This document shows positions 41,618-50,874 of a stretch of 64,000 bases of DNA, one piece after another. The notes under the pieces were generated by a model, which saw nothing but the letters and a program-made list of their open reading frames with translations, was not told where the DNA came from and searched no databases. How positions within the stretch are numbered: position 1 is the stretch's first letter; each line of letters starts with the position of its first letter. The position numbers were made by a program, and so were the translations under genes. This DNA comes from Hyphomicrobiales bacterium (GTDB lineage: Bacteria > Pseudomonadota > Alphaproteobacteria > Rhizobiales > Rhizobiaceae): NCBI GenBank assembly GCA_900465675.1, contig UBJR01000030.1:378-64377 (forward strand), given 5' to 3'.

Positions 41618-42076
41618 CTAGGGCTTGTCCCTGCCGGGAATCTCATAGACGTCGTGGTCGTCGCTATGACCGCCGAAGCCGTGCAGCCGCAGCGCCCATT
41701 GCAGGCCGATGACGCCGCCCTTGATCGGCTGGATGATGAGGAGCGCGGAGAGCAGCGTCGCCGGCGCCCAGATGGCGAAGGTCAGCCACATCGGCAGCGG
41801 CCAGACGAGATCGGTCAGCATGTAGCCACCGAGAATGACGTGGCCGATGACGAAGATCGTCAGATAGGGCGGCAGGTCGTCGGAACGGTGATGATGCATC
41901 GCCTCGCCGCAGGCCGCGCAATTGTCCACCGGCTTCAGAAACGCCCGGAAAAGCTTGCCGCTGCCGCAGTTCGGGCATTTGTTCAGCATGCCGCGGATGA
42001 TCGAGCGCGTCAGCGGACGTTCGGCCGCGTCTGTGCCGCCGAATTGGACCGGGTGATCGGGTGCAGGCGTCGTCAT
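41618..42076 (-). CDS. DUF983-family membrane protein with zinc ribbon
   Basis: The 152-residue protein has a zinc-ribbon-like start (KCPNCGSGKLF and NCAACGEAM, about residues 33-60), then LPPYLTIFVIGHVILGGYML and a second hydrophobic helix (about 95-115), matching DUF983. Function not established; members occur in alphaproteobacteria beside rnr and topA, as here. It follows rnr by 18 bases on the same strand. Confidence 0.85.
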   Translation of the reverse strand: MTTPAPDHPVQFGGTDAAERPLTRSIIRGMLNKCPNCGSGKLFRAFLKPVDNCAACGEAMHHHRSDDLPPYLTIFVIGHVILGGYMLTDLVWPLPMWLTFAIWAPATLLSALLIIQPIKGGVIGLQWALRLHGFGGHSDDHDVYEIPGRDKP

Positions 42077-42094
42077 CGCAGTCTTCCTCTGGCG

Positions 42095-44464
42095 TTAGCG
42101 CCGCCCGCGCGGCGGTCTCGTGCCTGCCTTCTTGCGGGCCTGCATGTTATCGCGGCGGCCGGACTTGTGGAACGAGCGCACCGCCGTCGGCATCGCCCGT
42201 CCTTCGCTGACCATCTCGAAGCGCAGCGCGCCGGCCAGCGGAATAGCCTCGGCAAGCTTGACAGTGACGGTGTCGCCCAGACGGTAGCCGAGCCCGGTCC
42301 GCTCTCCAGACAGCGCCTGATGCGCTTCGTCGTAGATGAAATAGTCGCTGCCCAGCGTAGATATAGGGATGAAGCCGTCAGCTCCATACTCGGGCAGGGC
42401 GACAAATAGTCCCGACTTGGTCACGCCGGAGACCCGACCCTCGAATTCCTCGCCGACGCGGCCGGCAAGGTGATGGGCGATCAGGCGATCGACGGTCTCG
42501 CGTTCGGCGGCCATCGCCCGGCGCTCGAAGGTTGAGATTTCGGCGGCGATATCGTCGAGCGCGGCCTCTTCCTCGGGCGTGATCCCGCCTTCGCCGAAGC
42601 CCAGCGAGCCGACCAGGGCGCGATGGACGATCAAGTCGGCGTAGCGGCGGATCGGCGAGGTGAAATGCGCGTATTTCATCAGGTTCAGGCCGAAATGCCC
42701 GATATTCTCGGGGCTGTAGATCGCCTGGCTCTGTGAGCGCAGCACCATTTCGTTGACCATCGTCTGATGCGGCGTTCCATCGGCTTTCGCAAGGATGCCA
42801 TTGAAATTGTTGGCGCGCATGTTGCCGCCCTTGGCAAGCGAAATGCCGAGCGTTGCCAGAAACTCGCGCAGGATCTCCTGCTTGGCAAGCGTCGGGCCGT
42901 CATGCACGCGATAGATCAGAACCTGCTTCTTCTTCTCCAGCGTTTCGGCAGCCGAAACGTTGGCCTGGATCATCATCTCCTCGATGAGCTTGTGTGCGTC
43001 GAGCCGCGGCGGCACGAAGACGCGGTCAACGGTGCCGTCATTCTTCAGCAGGATCTTGCGCTCGGGCATGTCGAGCTCGAGCGGCTGGCGCCGCTCGCGG
43101 CCGCGCGTCATCACCGCATAGGCGTTCCACAGCGGCTTCAGGATCGGCTCCAGCATCGGGCCGGTCTTGTCGTCGGGCTTGCCGTCGATGGCCGCCTGCG
43201 CCTGCTGGTAGGAGAGCTTCGCCGCGCTCTTCATCATGATGCGGTGGAAGGTGTGGCCGATCTTGCGGCCTTCCTTCGAAAACACCATGCGCACCGCAAG
43301 TGCCGGACGATCGACGCCTTCGCGCAAAGAGCACAGATCGTTGGAGATGCGCTCCGGCAGCATCGGCACGACGCGATCCGGGAAATAGACCGAATTGCCG
43401 CGTTTCAGCGCCTCGCGGTCGAGTTGCGATTTCGGCCTGACATAATAGGAGACGTCGGCGATCGCCACGGTAACGATGACGCCATCGGCATTGTCAGGCG
43501 AGAGGTCGGTCTCGGCATAGACGGCGTCGTCGTGATCCTTGGCATCGGCGGGGTCTATGGTGATCAGCGGAACGTCGCGCCAGTCCTCGCGATGCGACAT
43601 CGAAGCAGGCTTGGCAGCCTCCGCCTCATCGATGACGGCCTGCGGGAAGACATGCGGAATGCCCTGGGCGTGGATGGCGATCATCGAGATCGCCTTCTCG
43701 GAGCCAACCGAGCCGACAACCGAGAGAACCTTGGCGCGCGGCAGGCCGAAGCGGCCGAGCCTTGCGATCTCGACCTCGACCAGGTCGCCGTCCTTGGCGC
43801 CGCCGGTATATTCGGGGTCGATCACCATTTCCTCGCCGCGCCGCTCGATCGGCAGCAGCCGTCCGGCACCGCCGGGAGCGGTGCGGAATACGCCCATGCT
43901 GGCGCCGCGGCGCTTGTCGAGAACCTTGATGATGCGGGCGGTATAGGAGGGGCCGCCGCGATCGGCAGCCGGAAAGATTTTCGCGAGAACCCGGTCGCCC
44001 ATGCCGGCAACGGGCGCCTTGCCCTTGCCCTGGCGTCCCGCAGGTGAGGACTGGCGGATGGCAACGGCAGGCGCGACGCCCTGATCATCGGGCCATTCTG
44101 CCGGGCGGCCTATCAGCTCGCCATCCTTGTCGCGCGTGGTGATGTCGAGAACGGTCACCGGCGGCAATGCGCCCGGGCGGATCAGCGACTTGCGGGTCTT
44201 CTGCAGCATTCCCTCTTGCTCGAGGTCACGCAGCAGATGCTTGAGTTCGACGCGCGTATTGCCCTTGAGGCCGAACGCCTTGGCGATCTCGCGCTTCGAT
44301 GCCTTCTGCGGATGGTCGGCGATGAAGCGCAGTACGACTTCGCGCGACGGCATGGCGCCGTGGACGATGTCCGCTGCTGCAGGTTGGGCTTCGCTGCCCG
44401 CACGGCCAGTCTTGCCCGGACGCTTGCCCGGGCCTCTTGTCTTCTCGCGCGGTATCTTGCTCAC
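42095..44464 (-). CDS. rnr: Ribonuclease R
   Basis: RNase R (789 residues) is a processive 3'-5' exoribonuclease that degrades structured RNA. An N-terminal winged-helix region (MPSREVVLRFIADHPQKASKREIAKAF), cold-shock domains, the RNB catalytic domain with ITIDPADAKDHDDAV (metal-binding aspartates) near residue 300, and a C-terminal S1 domain (GEEFEGRVSGVTKSGLFVALPEYGADGF) are present, with a basic tail. The gene begins two bases after the topA stop, so the two are co-transcribed. Confidence 0.95.
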   Translation of the reverse strand: MSKIPREKTRGPGKRPGKTGRAGSEAQPAAADIVHGAMPSREVVLRFIADHPQKASKREIAKAFGLKGNTRVELKHLLRDLEQEGMLQKTRKSLIRPGALPPVTVLDITTRDKDGELIGRPAEWPDDQGVAPAVAIRQSSPAGRQGKGKAPVAGMGDRVLAKIFPAADRGGPSYTARIIKVLDKRRGASMGVFRTAPGGAGRLLPIERRGEEMVIDPEYTGGAKDGDLVEVEIARLGRFGLPRAKVLSVVGSVGSEKAISMIAIHAQGIPHVFPQAVIDEAEAAKPASMSHREDWRDVPLITIDPADAKDHDDAVYAETDLSPDNADGVIVTVAIADVSYYVRPKSQLDREALKRGNSVYFPDRVVPMLPERISNDLCSLREGVDRPALAVRMVFSKEGRKIGHTFHRIMMKSAAKLSYQQAQAAIDGKPDDKTGPMLEPILKPLWNAYAVMTRGRERRQPLELDMPERKILLKNDGTVDRVFVPPRLDAHKLIEEMMIQANVSAAETLEKKKQVLIYRVHDGPTLAKQEILREFLATLGISLAKGGNMRANNFNGILAKADGTPHQTMVNEMVLRSQSQAIYSPENIGHFGLNLMKYAHFTSPIRRYADLIVHRALVGSLGFGEGGITPEEEAALDDIAAEISTFERRAMAAERETVDRLIAHHLAGRVGEEFEGRVSGVTKSGLFVALPEYGADGFIPISTLGSDYFIYDEAHQALSGERTGLGYRLGDTVTVKLAEAIPLAGALRFEMVSEGRAMPTAVRSFHKSGRRDNMQARKKAGTRPPRGRR

Positions 44465-44466
44465 AC

Positions 44467-47154
44467 TCAGCTCTTCTTCGGTTTGGCAGGCGCCTTGGCC
44501 TTCGCCGCTTTCGGTTTCGCGGCAGCCTTGGTCTTGGCTGCGGCCTTCGGCTTGGCGGCAGTCTTGGTTGCCTTGCGCTCGGCAGCGGCTGCCTTCGGCT
44601 TGGCCTTGCCCTTCGGAGCCGGAGCCTTGCCGGCCTTGGCGGTGATCAGCTCGACGGCTTCCTCGACGGTGATCGCCTGCGGATCCTTGCCCTTCGGCAG
44701 CGTTGCGTTGACCTTGCCCCAGTTGACATAGGGTCCATACTTGCCGTCGCGCACGGTGATCGCACCGCCGCCAACCGGATGCTCGCCGAGTTCCTTCAGC
44801 GCTGCCGGCGTTCCACGGCCGCGGCCGCCCGGTCCCTTGGCGGCCTTTTCGGCAATCACGGTGACGGCGCGGTTGAGGCCGACGGAAAACACGTCCTCGA
44901 CGGTTTCGAGGTTCGCGTAGCCGCCGTCATGCAGCAGGAACGGTCCATAGCGGCCGATCCCCGACGAGATCATCTTGCCGGTTTCCGGATGCTTGCCGAT
45001 ATCGCGCGGCAGCGAGATCAGCGCCATGGCCTTCTCGTAGTCGATATCTTCAGGCTTCCAGCCCTTCGGCAGCGAGGAGCGCTTCGCATCCTTGCCGTCG
45101 CCGCGCTGGATATAGGGCCCGAAGCGGCCCGAACGCAGCGTCAGCTCTTCGCCGGTCGTCGGGTCGGTGCCGAGGTTCTTCGGCTCATTCAGCGCCGTGC
45201 CTTCGCCTTCCCCGTTGTTCTCCGAGGAGAGCTGGCGGGTGTAGTTGCATTCCGGATAGTTCGAGCAGCCGACGAAGGCGCCGTATTTGCCGAGCTTCAG
45301 CGACAGATTGCCGGTGCCGCAGACTTGGCAGATGCGCGGATCGCTGCCGTCCTCGCGCTTCGGAAACACCAGCGGCGCCAGCGATTCATTCAGCGAATCG
45401 AGCACGTTGGTGACGCGCAGTTCCTTGGTGTCTTCGATCTGGGCGAAGAAATCCTGCCAGAAGTCGCGCAGAACCTGCTTCCAGTTCAGCTCGCCGGCCG
45501 AGATGCGGTCGAGCTTTTCTTCGAGATCGGCCGTGAAATCGTATTCGACATATTTGGTGAAGAAGCTTTCGAGGAAGGCCGTCACCAGCCGTCCCTTCGA
45601 ATGCGGGATCAGCTTGCGCTTGTCGATCGTCACATATTCGCGGTCGCGAAGCGTGGCGAGCGTTGCAGCATAGGTGGACGGGCGGCCGATGCCGAGCTCT
45701 TCCATCTTCTTGATCAGCGAGGCTTCGGAATAGCGCGGCGGCGGTTCGGTGAAGTGCTGTGTCGAATTGATCTTCTGCTTCGCGAGGTTCTCGCGGGCAT
45801 TGATCTCGGGCAGGCGGCCATCTTCGTCGTCGTTGTCGTCGCTCTGCTCGCCGTCTTCCTTCTGGTCCGTGTAGGCGGCGATGAAGCCGTCGAAACGGAT
45901 CACCGAGCCGACGGCGCGAAGACCGGCCTTTTCGCCGCCCTTGTCGGCGGTGATCTCGGCGGTCGTGCGCTCGATTTCGGCCGAGGCCATCTGGCTGGCG
46001 ATGCCGCGCTTCCAGATCAGGTCGTAAAGCCTGATCTGGTCGGCATCCAGGTACTTGCGCACCTCGTCAGGCGTGCGGTTGAAATCGGTCGGCCGGATCG
46101 CTTCGTGAGCTTCCTGGGCGTTCTTCGCCTTGGTGGAGTAGAGGCGGGCCTTGTCGGGAACGTAACGGCTGCCGAACTGATCGAGGATGGCGCTGCGCGC
46201 CGCATCGATCGCTTCAAGCGCCATCTGCACGCCGTCGGTACGCATATAGGTAATGAGACCGACGGTTTCGCCGCCGATGTCGACGCCTTCATAGAGCTTC
46301 TGCGCTACCTGCATGGTGCGCGATGCCGAGAAGCCGAGTTTCGAGGAGGCGGCCTGTTGCAGCGTCGACGTCGTGAACGGCGGCGACGGGTTGCGCTTGA
46401 CGGGCTTCGCCTCGACGCTGTCGACGACATAGGAGGCGCCGTCGAGCAATGCCTTCAGCTTGCCGGCTTCCTCGCCGTTGCCGATGGCTCGCGGCTGCAA
46501 CCGCTTGCCATTGGCCGCAACCAGCTTGGCTTCGAACTCATCGCCGCGTGGTGTCTTCAAGAGCGCCGAGATGTTCCAGTATTCTTCCGAAATGAAGCGC
46601 TCGATCTCGGATTCACGGTCGCAGACGAGGCGCAGTGCCACTGACTGCACGCGCCCGGCCGAACGGGCGCCCGGCAGCTTGCGCCATAGGACCGGCGACA
46701 GGTTGAAACCGACGAGATAATCGAGAGCACGGCGCGCCAGATAGGCGTCGACCAGCGGCACGTCGATATCGCGCGGATCGGCCATCGCGTCGAGCACGGC
46801 CTTCTTGGTGATGGCGTTGAAGACCACGCGCTTGACGGTCTTGCCGCCGAGCACCTTCTTCTTGTTGAGCATGTCAAGGACATGCCAGGAAATCGCTTCG
46901 CCTTCGCGATCAGGGTCGGTTGCCAGGAACAGGCCGTCGGAGGATTTCACCGCATCGGCAATATCCTTCATACGCTTGGCCGAGGCCCCATCGACCTCCC
47001 AAAGCATTTCGAAATCCTGATCGGGCAGAACCGATCCGTCCTTTGCAGGCAGATCGCGAACGTGACCGAAGGAGGCGAGCACCTTGTATCCAGGACCCAG
47101 ATACTTGTTGATCGTCTTTGCCTTCGCAGGCGATTCTACCACGACTACATTCAT
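44467..47154 (-). CDS. topA: DNA topoisomerase I
   Basis: TopA (895 residues) relaxes negative supercoils. The Toprim domain begins VVVESPAKAKTINKYLG and has DPDREGEAISWH; the active-site Tyr lies in GLITYMRTDG near residue 303. One clear zinc-finger module (CQVCGTGNL and GCSNYPECNY, about 600-630) and three further repeats without all cysteines follow. The last 60 residues are a lysine- and alanine-rich tail (AAKPKAAAKTKAAAKPKA) that probably binds DNA. It heads a minus-strand operon with rnr and the DUF983 gene. Confidence 0.96.
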   Translation of the reverse strand: MNVVVVESPAKAKTINKYLGPGYKVLASFGHVRDLPAKDGSVLPDQDFEMLWEVDGASAKRMKDIADAVKSSDGLFLATDPDREGEAISWHVLDMLNKKKVLGGKTVKRVVFNAITKKAVLDAMADPRDIDVPLVDAYLARRALDYLVGFNLSPVLWRKLPGARSAGRVQSVALRLVCDRESEIERFISEEYWNISALLKTPRGDEFEAKLVAANGKRLQPRAIGNGEEAGKLKALLDGASYVVDSVEAKPVKRNPSPPFTTSTLQQAASSKLGFSASRTMQVAQKLYEGVDIGGETVGLITYMRTDGVQMALEAIDAARSAILDQFGSRYVPDKARLYSTKAKNAQEAHEAIRPTDFNRTPDEVRKYLDADQIRLYDLIWKRGIASQMASAEIERTTAEITADKGGEKAGLRAVGSVIRFDGFIAAYTDQKEDGEQSDDNDDEDGRLPEINARENLAKQKINSTQHFTEPPPRYSEASLIKKMEELGIGRPSTYAATLATLRDREYVTIDKRKLIPHSKGRLVTAFLESFFTKYVEYDFTADLEEKLDRISAGELNWKQVLRDFWQDFFAQIEDTKELRVTNVLDSLNESLAPLVFPKREDGSDPRICQVCGTGNLSLKLGKYGAFVGCSNYPECNYTRQLSSENNGEGEGTALNEPKNLGTDPTTGEELTLRSGRFGPYIQRGDGKDAKRSSLPKGWKPEDIDYEKAMALISLPRDIGKHPETGKMISSGIGRYGPFLLHDGGYANLETVEDVFSVGLNRAVTVIAEKAAKGPGGRGRGTPAALKELGEHPVGGGAITVRDGKYGPYVNWGKVNATLPKGKDPQAITVEEAVELITAKAGKAPAPKGKAKPKAAAAERKATKTAAKPKAAAKTKAAAKPKAAKAKAPAKPKKS

Positions 47155-47405
47155 GATGATTCTCTAAAAACTGCCGCGTCCGGCGGGAGGATGAGCGCAA
47201 TACTTGCCGCTTGCAGATTGCCGGTTCTCCGACATGGACAGGGAAATCGCTTCGGTCAAGGGGTTTGCTTCAATTTTACGTTTTGCAACGCGATGCAACC
47301 TGAGAGGGATTATAAACGTATTGCAATTTAAGATAATTGCGTTATCGTTTTTCAGGTGTGGTCAAGGCCCCTCCCAAGCCGCCGTCCGTCATTCAGAGAC
47401 TGTCC

Positions 47406-47585
47406 ATGTCGCCCAAGGGTTTCAACAAGAGAACCGACAAATCGGCTTCGCGCGAAAACATCGCCTTTGTCAGGCAGATGCTGGCGGAGTTGCGTCAGGT
47501 TGCCGAAAAGGAAGACGCCAGCATGCTCTGCTATCTGATCGAGATGGCCTATGTTGAGGCCGGCGAACTTCACAACCGCATGTAG
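47406..47585 (+). CDS. Small conserved hypothetical protein
   Basis: A 59-residue, charged and helical protein (MSPKGFNKRTDKSASRENIAF, then MLAELRQVAEKEDASMLCYLIEMAYVEAGEL). Function unknown; similar proteins are common in Rhizobium from memory. ATG 47406 is chosen; the frame is open upstream to a TTG at 47337 with GTG codons near 47358, so the N-terminus could be longer. The gene diverges from topA and converges on dprA, whose stop is five bases away. Confidence 0.6.
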   Translation: MSPKGFNKRTDKSASRENIAFVRQMLAELRQVAEKEDASMLCYLIEMAYVEAGELHNRM

Positions 47586-47590
47586 TGCGC

Positions 47591-48736
47591 TCAGTCTCCC
47601 ATCGCAAGGGAGACCATGCCGCCGGGATGCCGGTGCAGGCGCCCGGCAATATCTAGCTCCAGCAGAACCAGATAGACCGAAGGCGCCGGAAGTCCGGTGT
47701 GGCGGATGATGTCGTCAACCTCGACCGGTGCCGGACCGAGCGCATCGGTGATCCGCGCCCGCTCGGTATCGTCGGGCGGCGACAGGCCCGGTTCGTTGCC
47801 GGCCGGCTCCTCCGCCATTGGCGCCGAAAACAAGTCGAGCTGCGAGAGCGGCGCCAGTGCCTCGATGACGTCTTCGGGCGAAGTGACGATCATCGCCCCG
47901 TCTTTCAACAGGCCGTTGGTGCCCTGGCAGCGCGGATCGAGCGGCGAGCCGGGCACGGCAAAGACCAAGCGCCCGAATTCACCGGCCAGCCGCGCCGTGA
48001 TCAGCGAGCCCGACCGCGTCGCCGCCTCGACGACGACGAGCCCAAGCGCGATACCGGCAATCAGCCGGTTGCGGCGCGGGAAATCCCGTGCACGCGGCTC
48101 CCAGCCGAACGGCATTTCACTGATCGCCAGTCCGCGGCCTTCGCAGATCTCATCGAGCAGCGGCACGTTTTCAGGCGGGTAGGGCTGGTCGAGGCCACCT
48201 GCGAGGGCTGCGATGGTGCCGGTATCGAGACTGGCGCGGTGGGCGGCGGTATCGATGCCGCGGGCAAGGCCGGATACGACGGCGTAGCCCGCGCGGCCGC
48301 AATCCCTGGCGATCATCGCCGCAAACTTCGCGCCGCTGATCGAGGCATTGCGCGAGCCGACGATGCCGGTTGCCGGCCGATGCAGAACGGAAACGTCGCC
48401 CTTGACGGCAATCAGCGGCGGGGCGCCATCGATCTGGCGAAGGGCTTGCGGATAGTCTGGTTCGCCGATGCCGATGAAGCGGGCGCCGAAACGCCGGGCC
48501 GTTTCCAGCTCGCGATGCGCTTCGGCCTCGGTGGCGATCCTGATCGCCCGCGTGGCGCCGCCGCGGGCCGAAAGCTCGGGCAGGGCGGCAAGTGCCGCCT
48601 CGGCGGAACCGAAATGATTGATGAGTCCACGAAAGGTGGCCGGCCCCACATTGTCGGAGCGGATCAGCCGAAGCCAGGCGATCCGTTGCCGGTCCGAAAG
48701 CGCAATTCCCTTTGGCCTTGCGCTTCCGACGTCCAT
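47591..48736 (-). CDS. dprA: DNA-processing protein DprA
   Basis: DprA (381 residues) loads RecA on incoming single-stranded DNA during transformation. The Rossmann core is seen in TGIVGSRNASISGAKFAAMIARDCGRAG (about 130-160), VVSGLARGIDTAAHRASL and ENVPLLDEI; FPRRNRLIAG and VFAVPGSPLDPRCQGTNGLL are signature segments. An N-terminal SAM-like helical region and a C-terminal winged-helix (DMA/DprA WH) domain flank it. ATG 48736 has AAGGGG upstream and lies one base after the plsY stop; the frame stays open further upstream inside plsY but that part is noise. Confidence 0.92.
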   Translation of the reverse strand: MDVGSARPKGIALSDRQRIAWLRLIRSDNVGPATFRGLINHFGSAEAALAALPELSARGGATRAIRIATEAEAHRELETARRFGARFIGIGEPDYPQALRQIDGAPPLIAVKGDVSVLHRPATGIVGSRNASISGAKFAAMIARDCGRAGYAVVSGLARGIDTAAHRASLDTGTIAALAGGLDQPYPPENVPLLDEICEGRGLAISEMPFGWEPRARDFPRRNRLIAGIALGLVVVEAATRSGSLITARLAGEFGRLVFAVPGSPLDPRCQGTNGLLKDGAMIVTSPEDVIEALAPLSQLDLFSAPMAEEPAGNEPGLSPPDDTERARITDALGPAPVEVDDIIRHTGLPAPSVYLVLLELDIAGRLHRHPGGMVSLAMGD

Positions 48737-48737
48737 C

Positions 48738-49358
48738 CTACCCCTTCGCCCCGATCTTGCTTTCCGTCCCGCCGATGAGCCGGGAGATGTTGGCCTTGTG
48801 TTTGTAATAGGAGATGACCGACATGATCGCCATGACGGCTGCAACCTTTTCGTATCCAAATATCCACAATGCAACCGGAATGACAAGCATTGCCGTGAGC
48901 GCTGCCAGCGACGAGTAGCGGAAGATGAAGGCCATGGTCAGCCAGACAGCGGCAAAGACCAGAACGAAGAGTGGTGCAACGCCGAGAAGCGTGCCGATGT
49001 AGGTGGCGACACCCTTGCCGCCCTTGAAGCCCAGCCAGACCGGGAAGAGGTGACCGAGGAAGGCGAAGAGGCCAGCAATGGCGCCGGCTTCAGGGCCTGC
49101 GACATAGGCCATGATCCAGGCTGCGACTGTCGCCTTCAGCGCGTCGAGCAGCAGGGTTGCCGCGGCAAGCTTCTTGTTGCCGGTGCGCAGCACGTTGGTG
49201 GCGCCGATATTGCCCGAACCGATATTGCGGACGTCACCGAGACCGGCTGCCCGCGTCAGGATCAGGCCGAATGGAATGGAGCCGAGCAGATAGCCGGCAA
49301 TGGCTGCAGCAAGCGCCATGGGCAGAGTGATCTGCCAGTTGGTGAGTTCCGAAATCAT
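48738..49358 (-). CDS. plsY: Acyl-phosphate:glycerol-3-phosphate acyltransferase PlsY
   Basis: PlsY (206 residues) transfers an acyl group from acyl-phosphate to glycerol-3-phosphate in the first step of phospholipid synthesis. It is an inner-membrane protein with about five transmembrane helices and the three family motifs: GSIPFGLILTRAAGLGDVRNIGSGNIGATNVLR, GHLFPVWLGFKGGKGVAT and the C-terminal basic loop. In one operon with dprA. Confidence 0.94.
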   Translation of the reverse strand: MISELTNWQITLPMALAAAIAGYLLGSIPFGLILTRAAGLGDVRNIGSGNIGATNVLRTGNKKLAAATLLLDALKATVAAWIMAYVAGPEAGAIAGLFAFLGHLFPVWLGFKGGKGVATYIGTLLGVAPLFVLVFAAVWLTMAFIFRYSSLAALTAMLVIPVALWIFGYEKVAAVMAIMSVISYYKHKANISRLIGGTESKIGAKG

Positions 49359-49404
49359 GTCCCCTCCACCTTATATTCTACGGCCTTGTCCCGAAGCCGC
49401 TGTC

Positions 49405-49572
49405 TTAACCGTTCTCGAAGACCCAGATTTCCGCGCCACCGAGCAGCAGCGCGGCCAGCGTGCAGAGCGTCACGAATACGGTGCTCAGCACGATGGTCGA
49501 CGAATAGTGCTTTGAGCCTCGCTGCTTCCGGATCGGGGCGGCATGATGACTGTCGTTCTCGTTCTCATTCAT
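49405..49572 (-). CDS. Small single-pass membrane protein
   Basis: A 55-residue protein read from ATG 49572, preceded by GGAGG and followed by TAA at 49407-49405. The first 24 residues are hydrophilic and histidine- and glutamate-rich (MNENENDSHHAAPIRKQRGS), and residues 26-46 form one membrane helix (STIVLSTVFVTLCTLAALLL). Function unknown. It lies between pyrC' and plsY, 12 bases after the pyrC' stop, and is probably translated from the same mRNA. It is too short for many gene finders. Confidence 0.7.
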   Translation of the reverse strand: MNENENDSHHAAPIRKQRGSKHYSSTIVLSTVFVTLCTLAALLLGGAEIWVFENG

Positions 49573-49584
49573 GCCGCTACCTCC

Positions 49585-50874
49585 TCAATCCAGCGAATGA
49601 ACCTTGACCCCGCCCACATAGGTCGCAACCGCCCGGCCCGAGAAACGGGCGTCCTCGAAAGGCGTGTTCTTCGAGCGCGACAGAAGCATGTCTTTCGCAA
49701 CGAGCCAAGGCTCTTCGAGATCGATCAGCGTGATGTCCGCCTTGGCGCCGGGCTTCAGCGTTCCGGCGTCGAGGCCGAAGATCTGTGCCGGGCGGGTGGA
49801 CATCGCATCGATCAGCCGCATCAGGCTGACACGGCCGCTGTGGTGCAGGCGAAGGGCCGCTGCCATCATGGTTTCGAGCCCGACGGCGCCGTCTGCCGCT
49901 TCGCCGAAGGGAAGGCGCTTGGTATCGACATCCTGCGGATCATGCGATGAGACGATGATATCGATCTCGCCCTTTGCCAGCGCATCGACCATCGCCACGC
50001 GATCGTCTTCGGTGCGCAGCGGCGGGTAGAGCTTGAAGAAGGTGCGGTACTCGCCGATGTCGTTCTCGTTGAGCGCCAGATTGTTGATCGAGATGCCACA
50101 GGTGACTTTCGCGCCGCGGCGCTTGGCAAGCTGGATCGCCTCGACCGACTCAGGCACGGAGATCATCGCCGCATGATAGTTGCCGCGGGTCAGCTGGGCG
50201 ATGCGCAGGTCGCGCTCAAGCGGGATCAGTTCCGCTTCCTTAGGAATGCCGCCGAGACCGAGCCAGCTCGCAAACAGGCCTTCGTTCATGACGCCTGTCG
50301 CGCCGAGATATTTGTCGCGGGTCTCGCAGGAGATGACGGCGCCGAACTCGCGGGCATAGGTCATCACCCGGCGCAGCACCTGCGTATCATGAATGCTGGA
50401 GCGGCCATCGGTAAACGCGACGGCGCCGGCTTCCATGAGAAGACCGATTTCGGTCATTTCCTCACCAGCCAGATGCTTGGTGATCGCCGCTGCCGGGTAG
50501 ACATTGACGAGCGCCTTGTCCTTGGCGGTCTTCTTGACGAATTCGACCAGCGCAATGTCGTCGATCACGGGATCGGTGTCCGGCATCATGATGATCGAGG
50601 TGACACCACCGGCTGCAGCAGCACGGCTGGCGGAAGCGATCGTCTCGCGATGCTCGGCACCCGGCTCGCCGATATGGACGCGGGCATCGACGAGGCCGGG
50701 TACGGCAACGAGACCGTTGCAGTCGCGGACTTCGGCGCCATCAGGCACGCCCTGGTTCAGCGCATCCTTGCCGGCGGCAACGATCACGCCGTCCTTGACG
50801 ACGATGGTGCCCGTTTCATCGAGATTGCGCGAGGGATCGATGATGCGGACATTGTTGAGGACGAGGTTGCTCAT
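49585..50874 (-). CDS. pyrC: Dihydroorotase-like protein PyrC', probably inactive
   Basis: The 429-residue protein has the amidohydrolase fold and overall type I dihydroorotase sequence (PGLVDARVHIGEPGAEHRETIASASRAAAAGG). Most zinc-ligand positions have changed: the HxH pair is Arg65-Val-His67, the HCED position is Ser182-Cys-Glu-Thr, the HixH position is Tyr-His-Ala-Ala-Met237, the HH pair is Asn264-Asn265 and the DHAPH motif is Ser310-His-Asp-Pro-Gln. So dihydroorotase activity is unlikely. The start overlaps the pyrB stop (ATGA). In Pseudomonas an inactive PyrC' encoded in the same arrangement is a structural part of aspartate transcarbamoylase; the same role is inferred here. Confidence 0.9.
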   Translation of the reverse strand: MSNLVLNNVRIIDPSRNLDETGTIVVKDGVIVAAGKDALNQGVPDGAEVRDCNGLVAVPGLVDARVHIGEPGAEHRETIASASRAAAAGGVTSIIMMPDTDPVIDDIALVEFVKKTAKDKALVNVYPAAAITKHLAGEEMTEIGLLMEAGAVAFTDGRSSIHDTQVLRRVMTYAREFGAVISCETRDKYLGATGVMNEGLFASWLGLGGIPKEAELIPLERDLRIAQLTRGNYHAAMISVPESVEAIQLAKRRGAKVTCGISINNLALNENDIGEYRTFFKLYPPLRTEDDRVAMVDALAKGEIDIIVSSHDPQDVDTKRLPFGEAADGAVGLETMMAAALRLHHSGRVSLMRLIDAMSTRPAQIFGLDAGTLKPGAKADITLIDLEEPWLVAKDMLLSRSKNTPFEDARFSGRAVATYVGGVKVHSLD

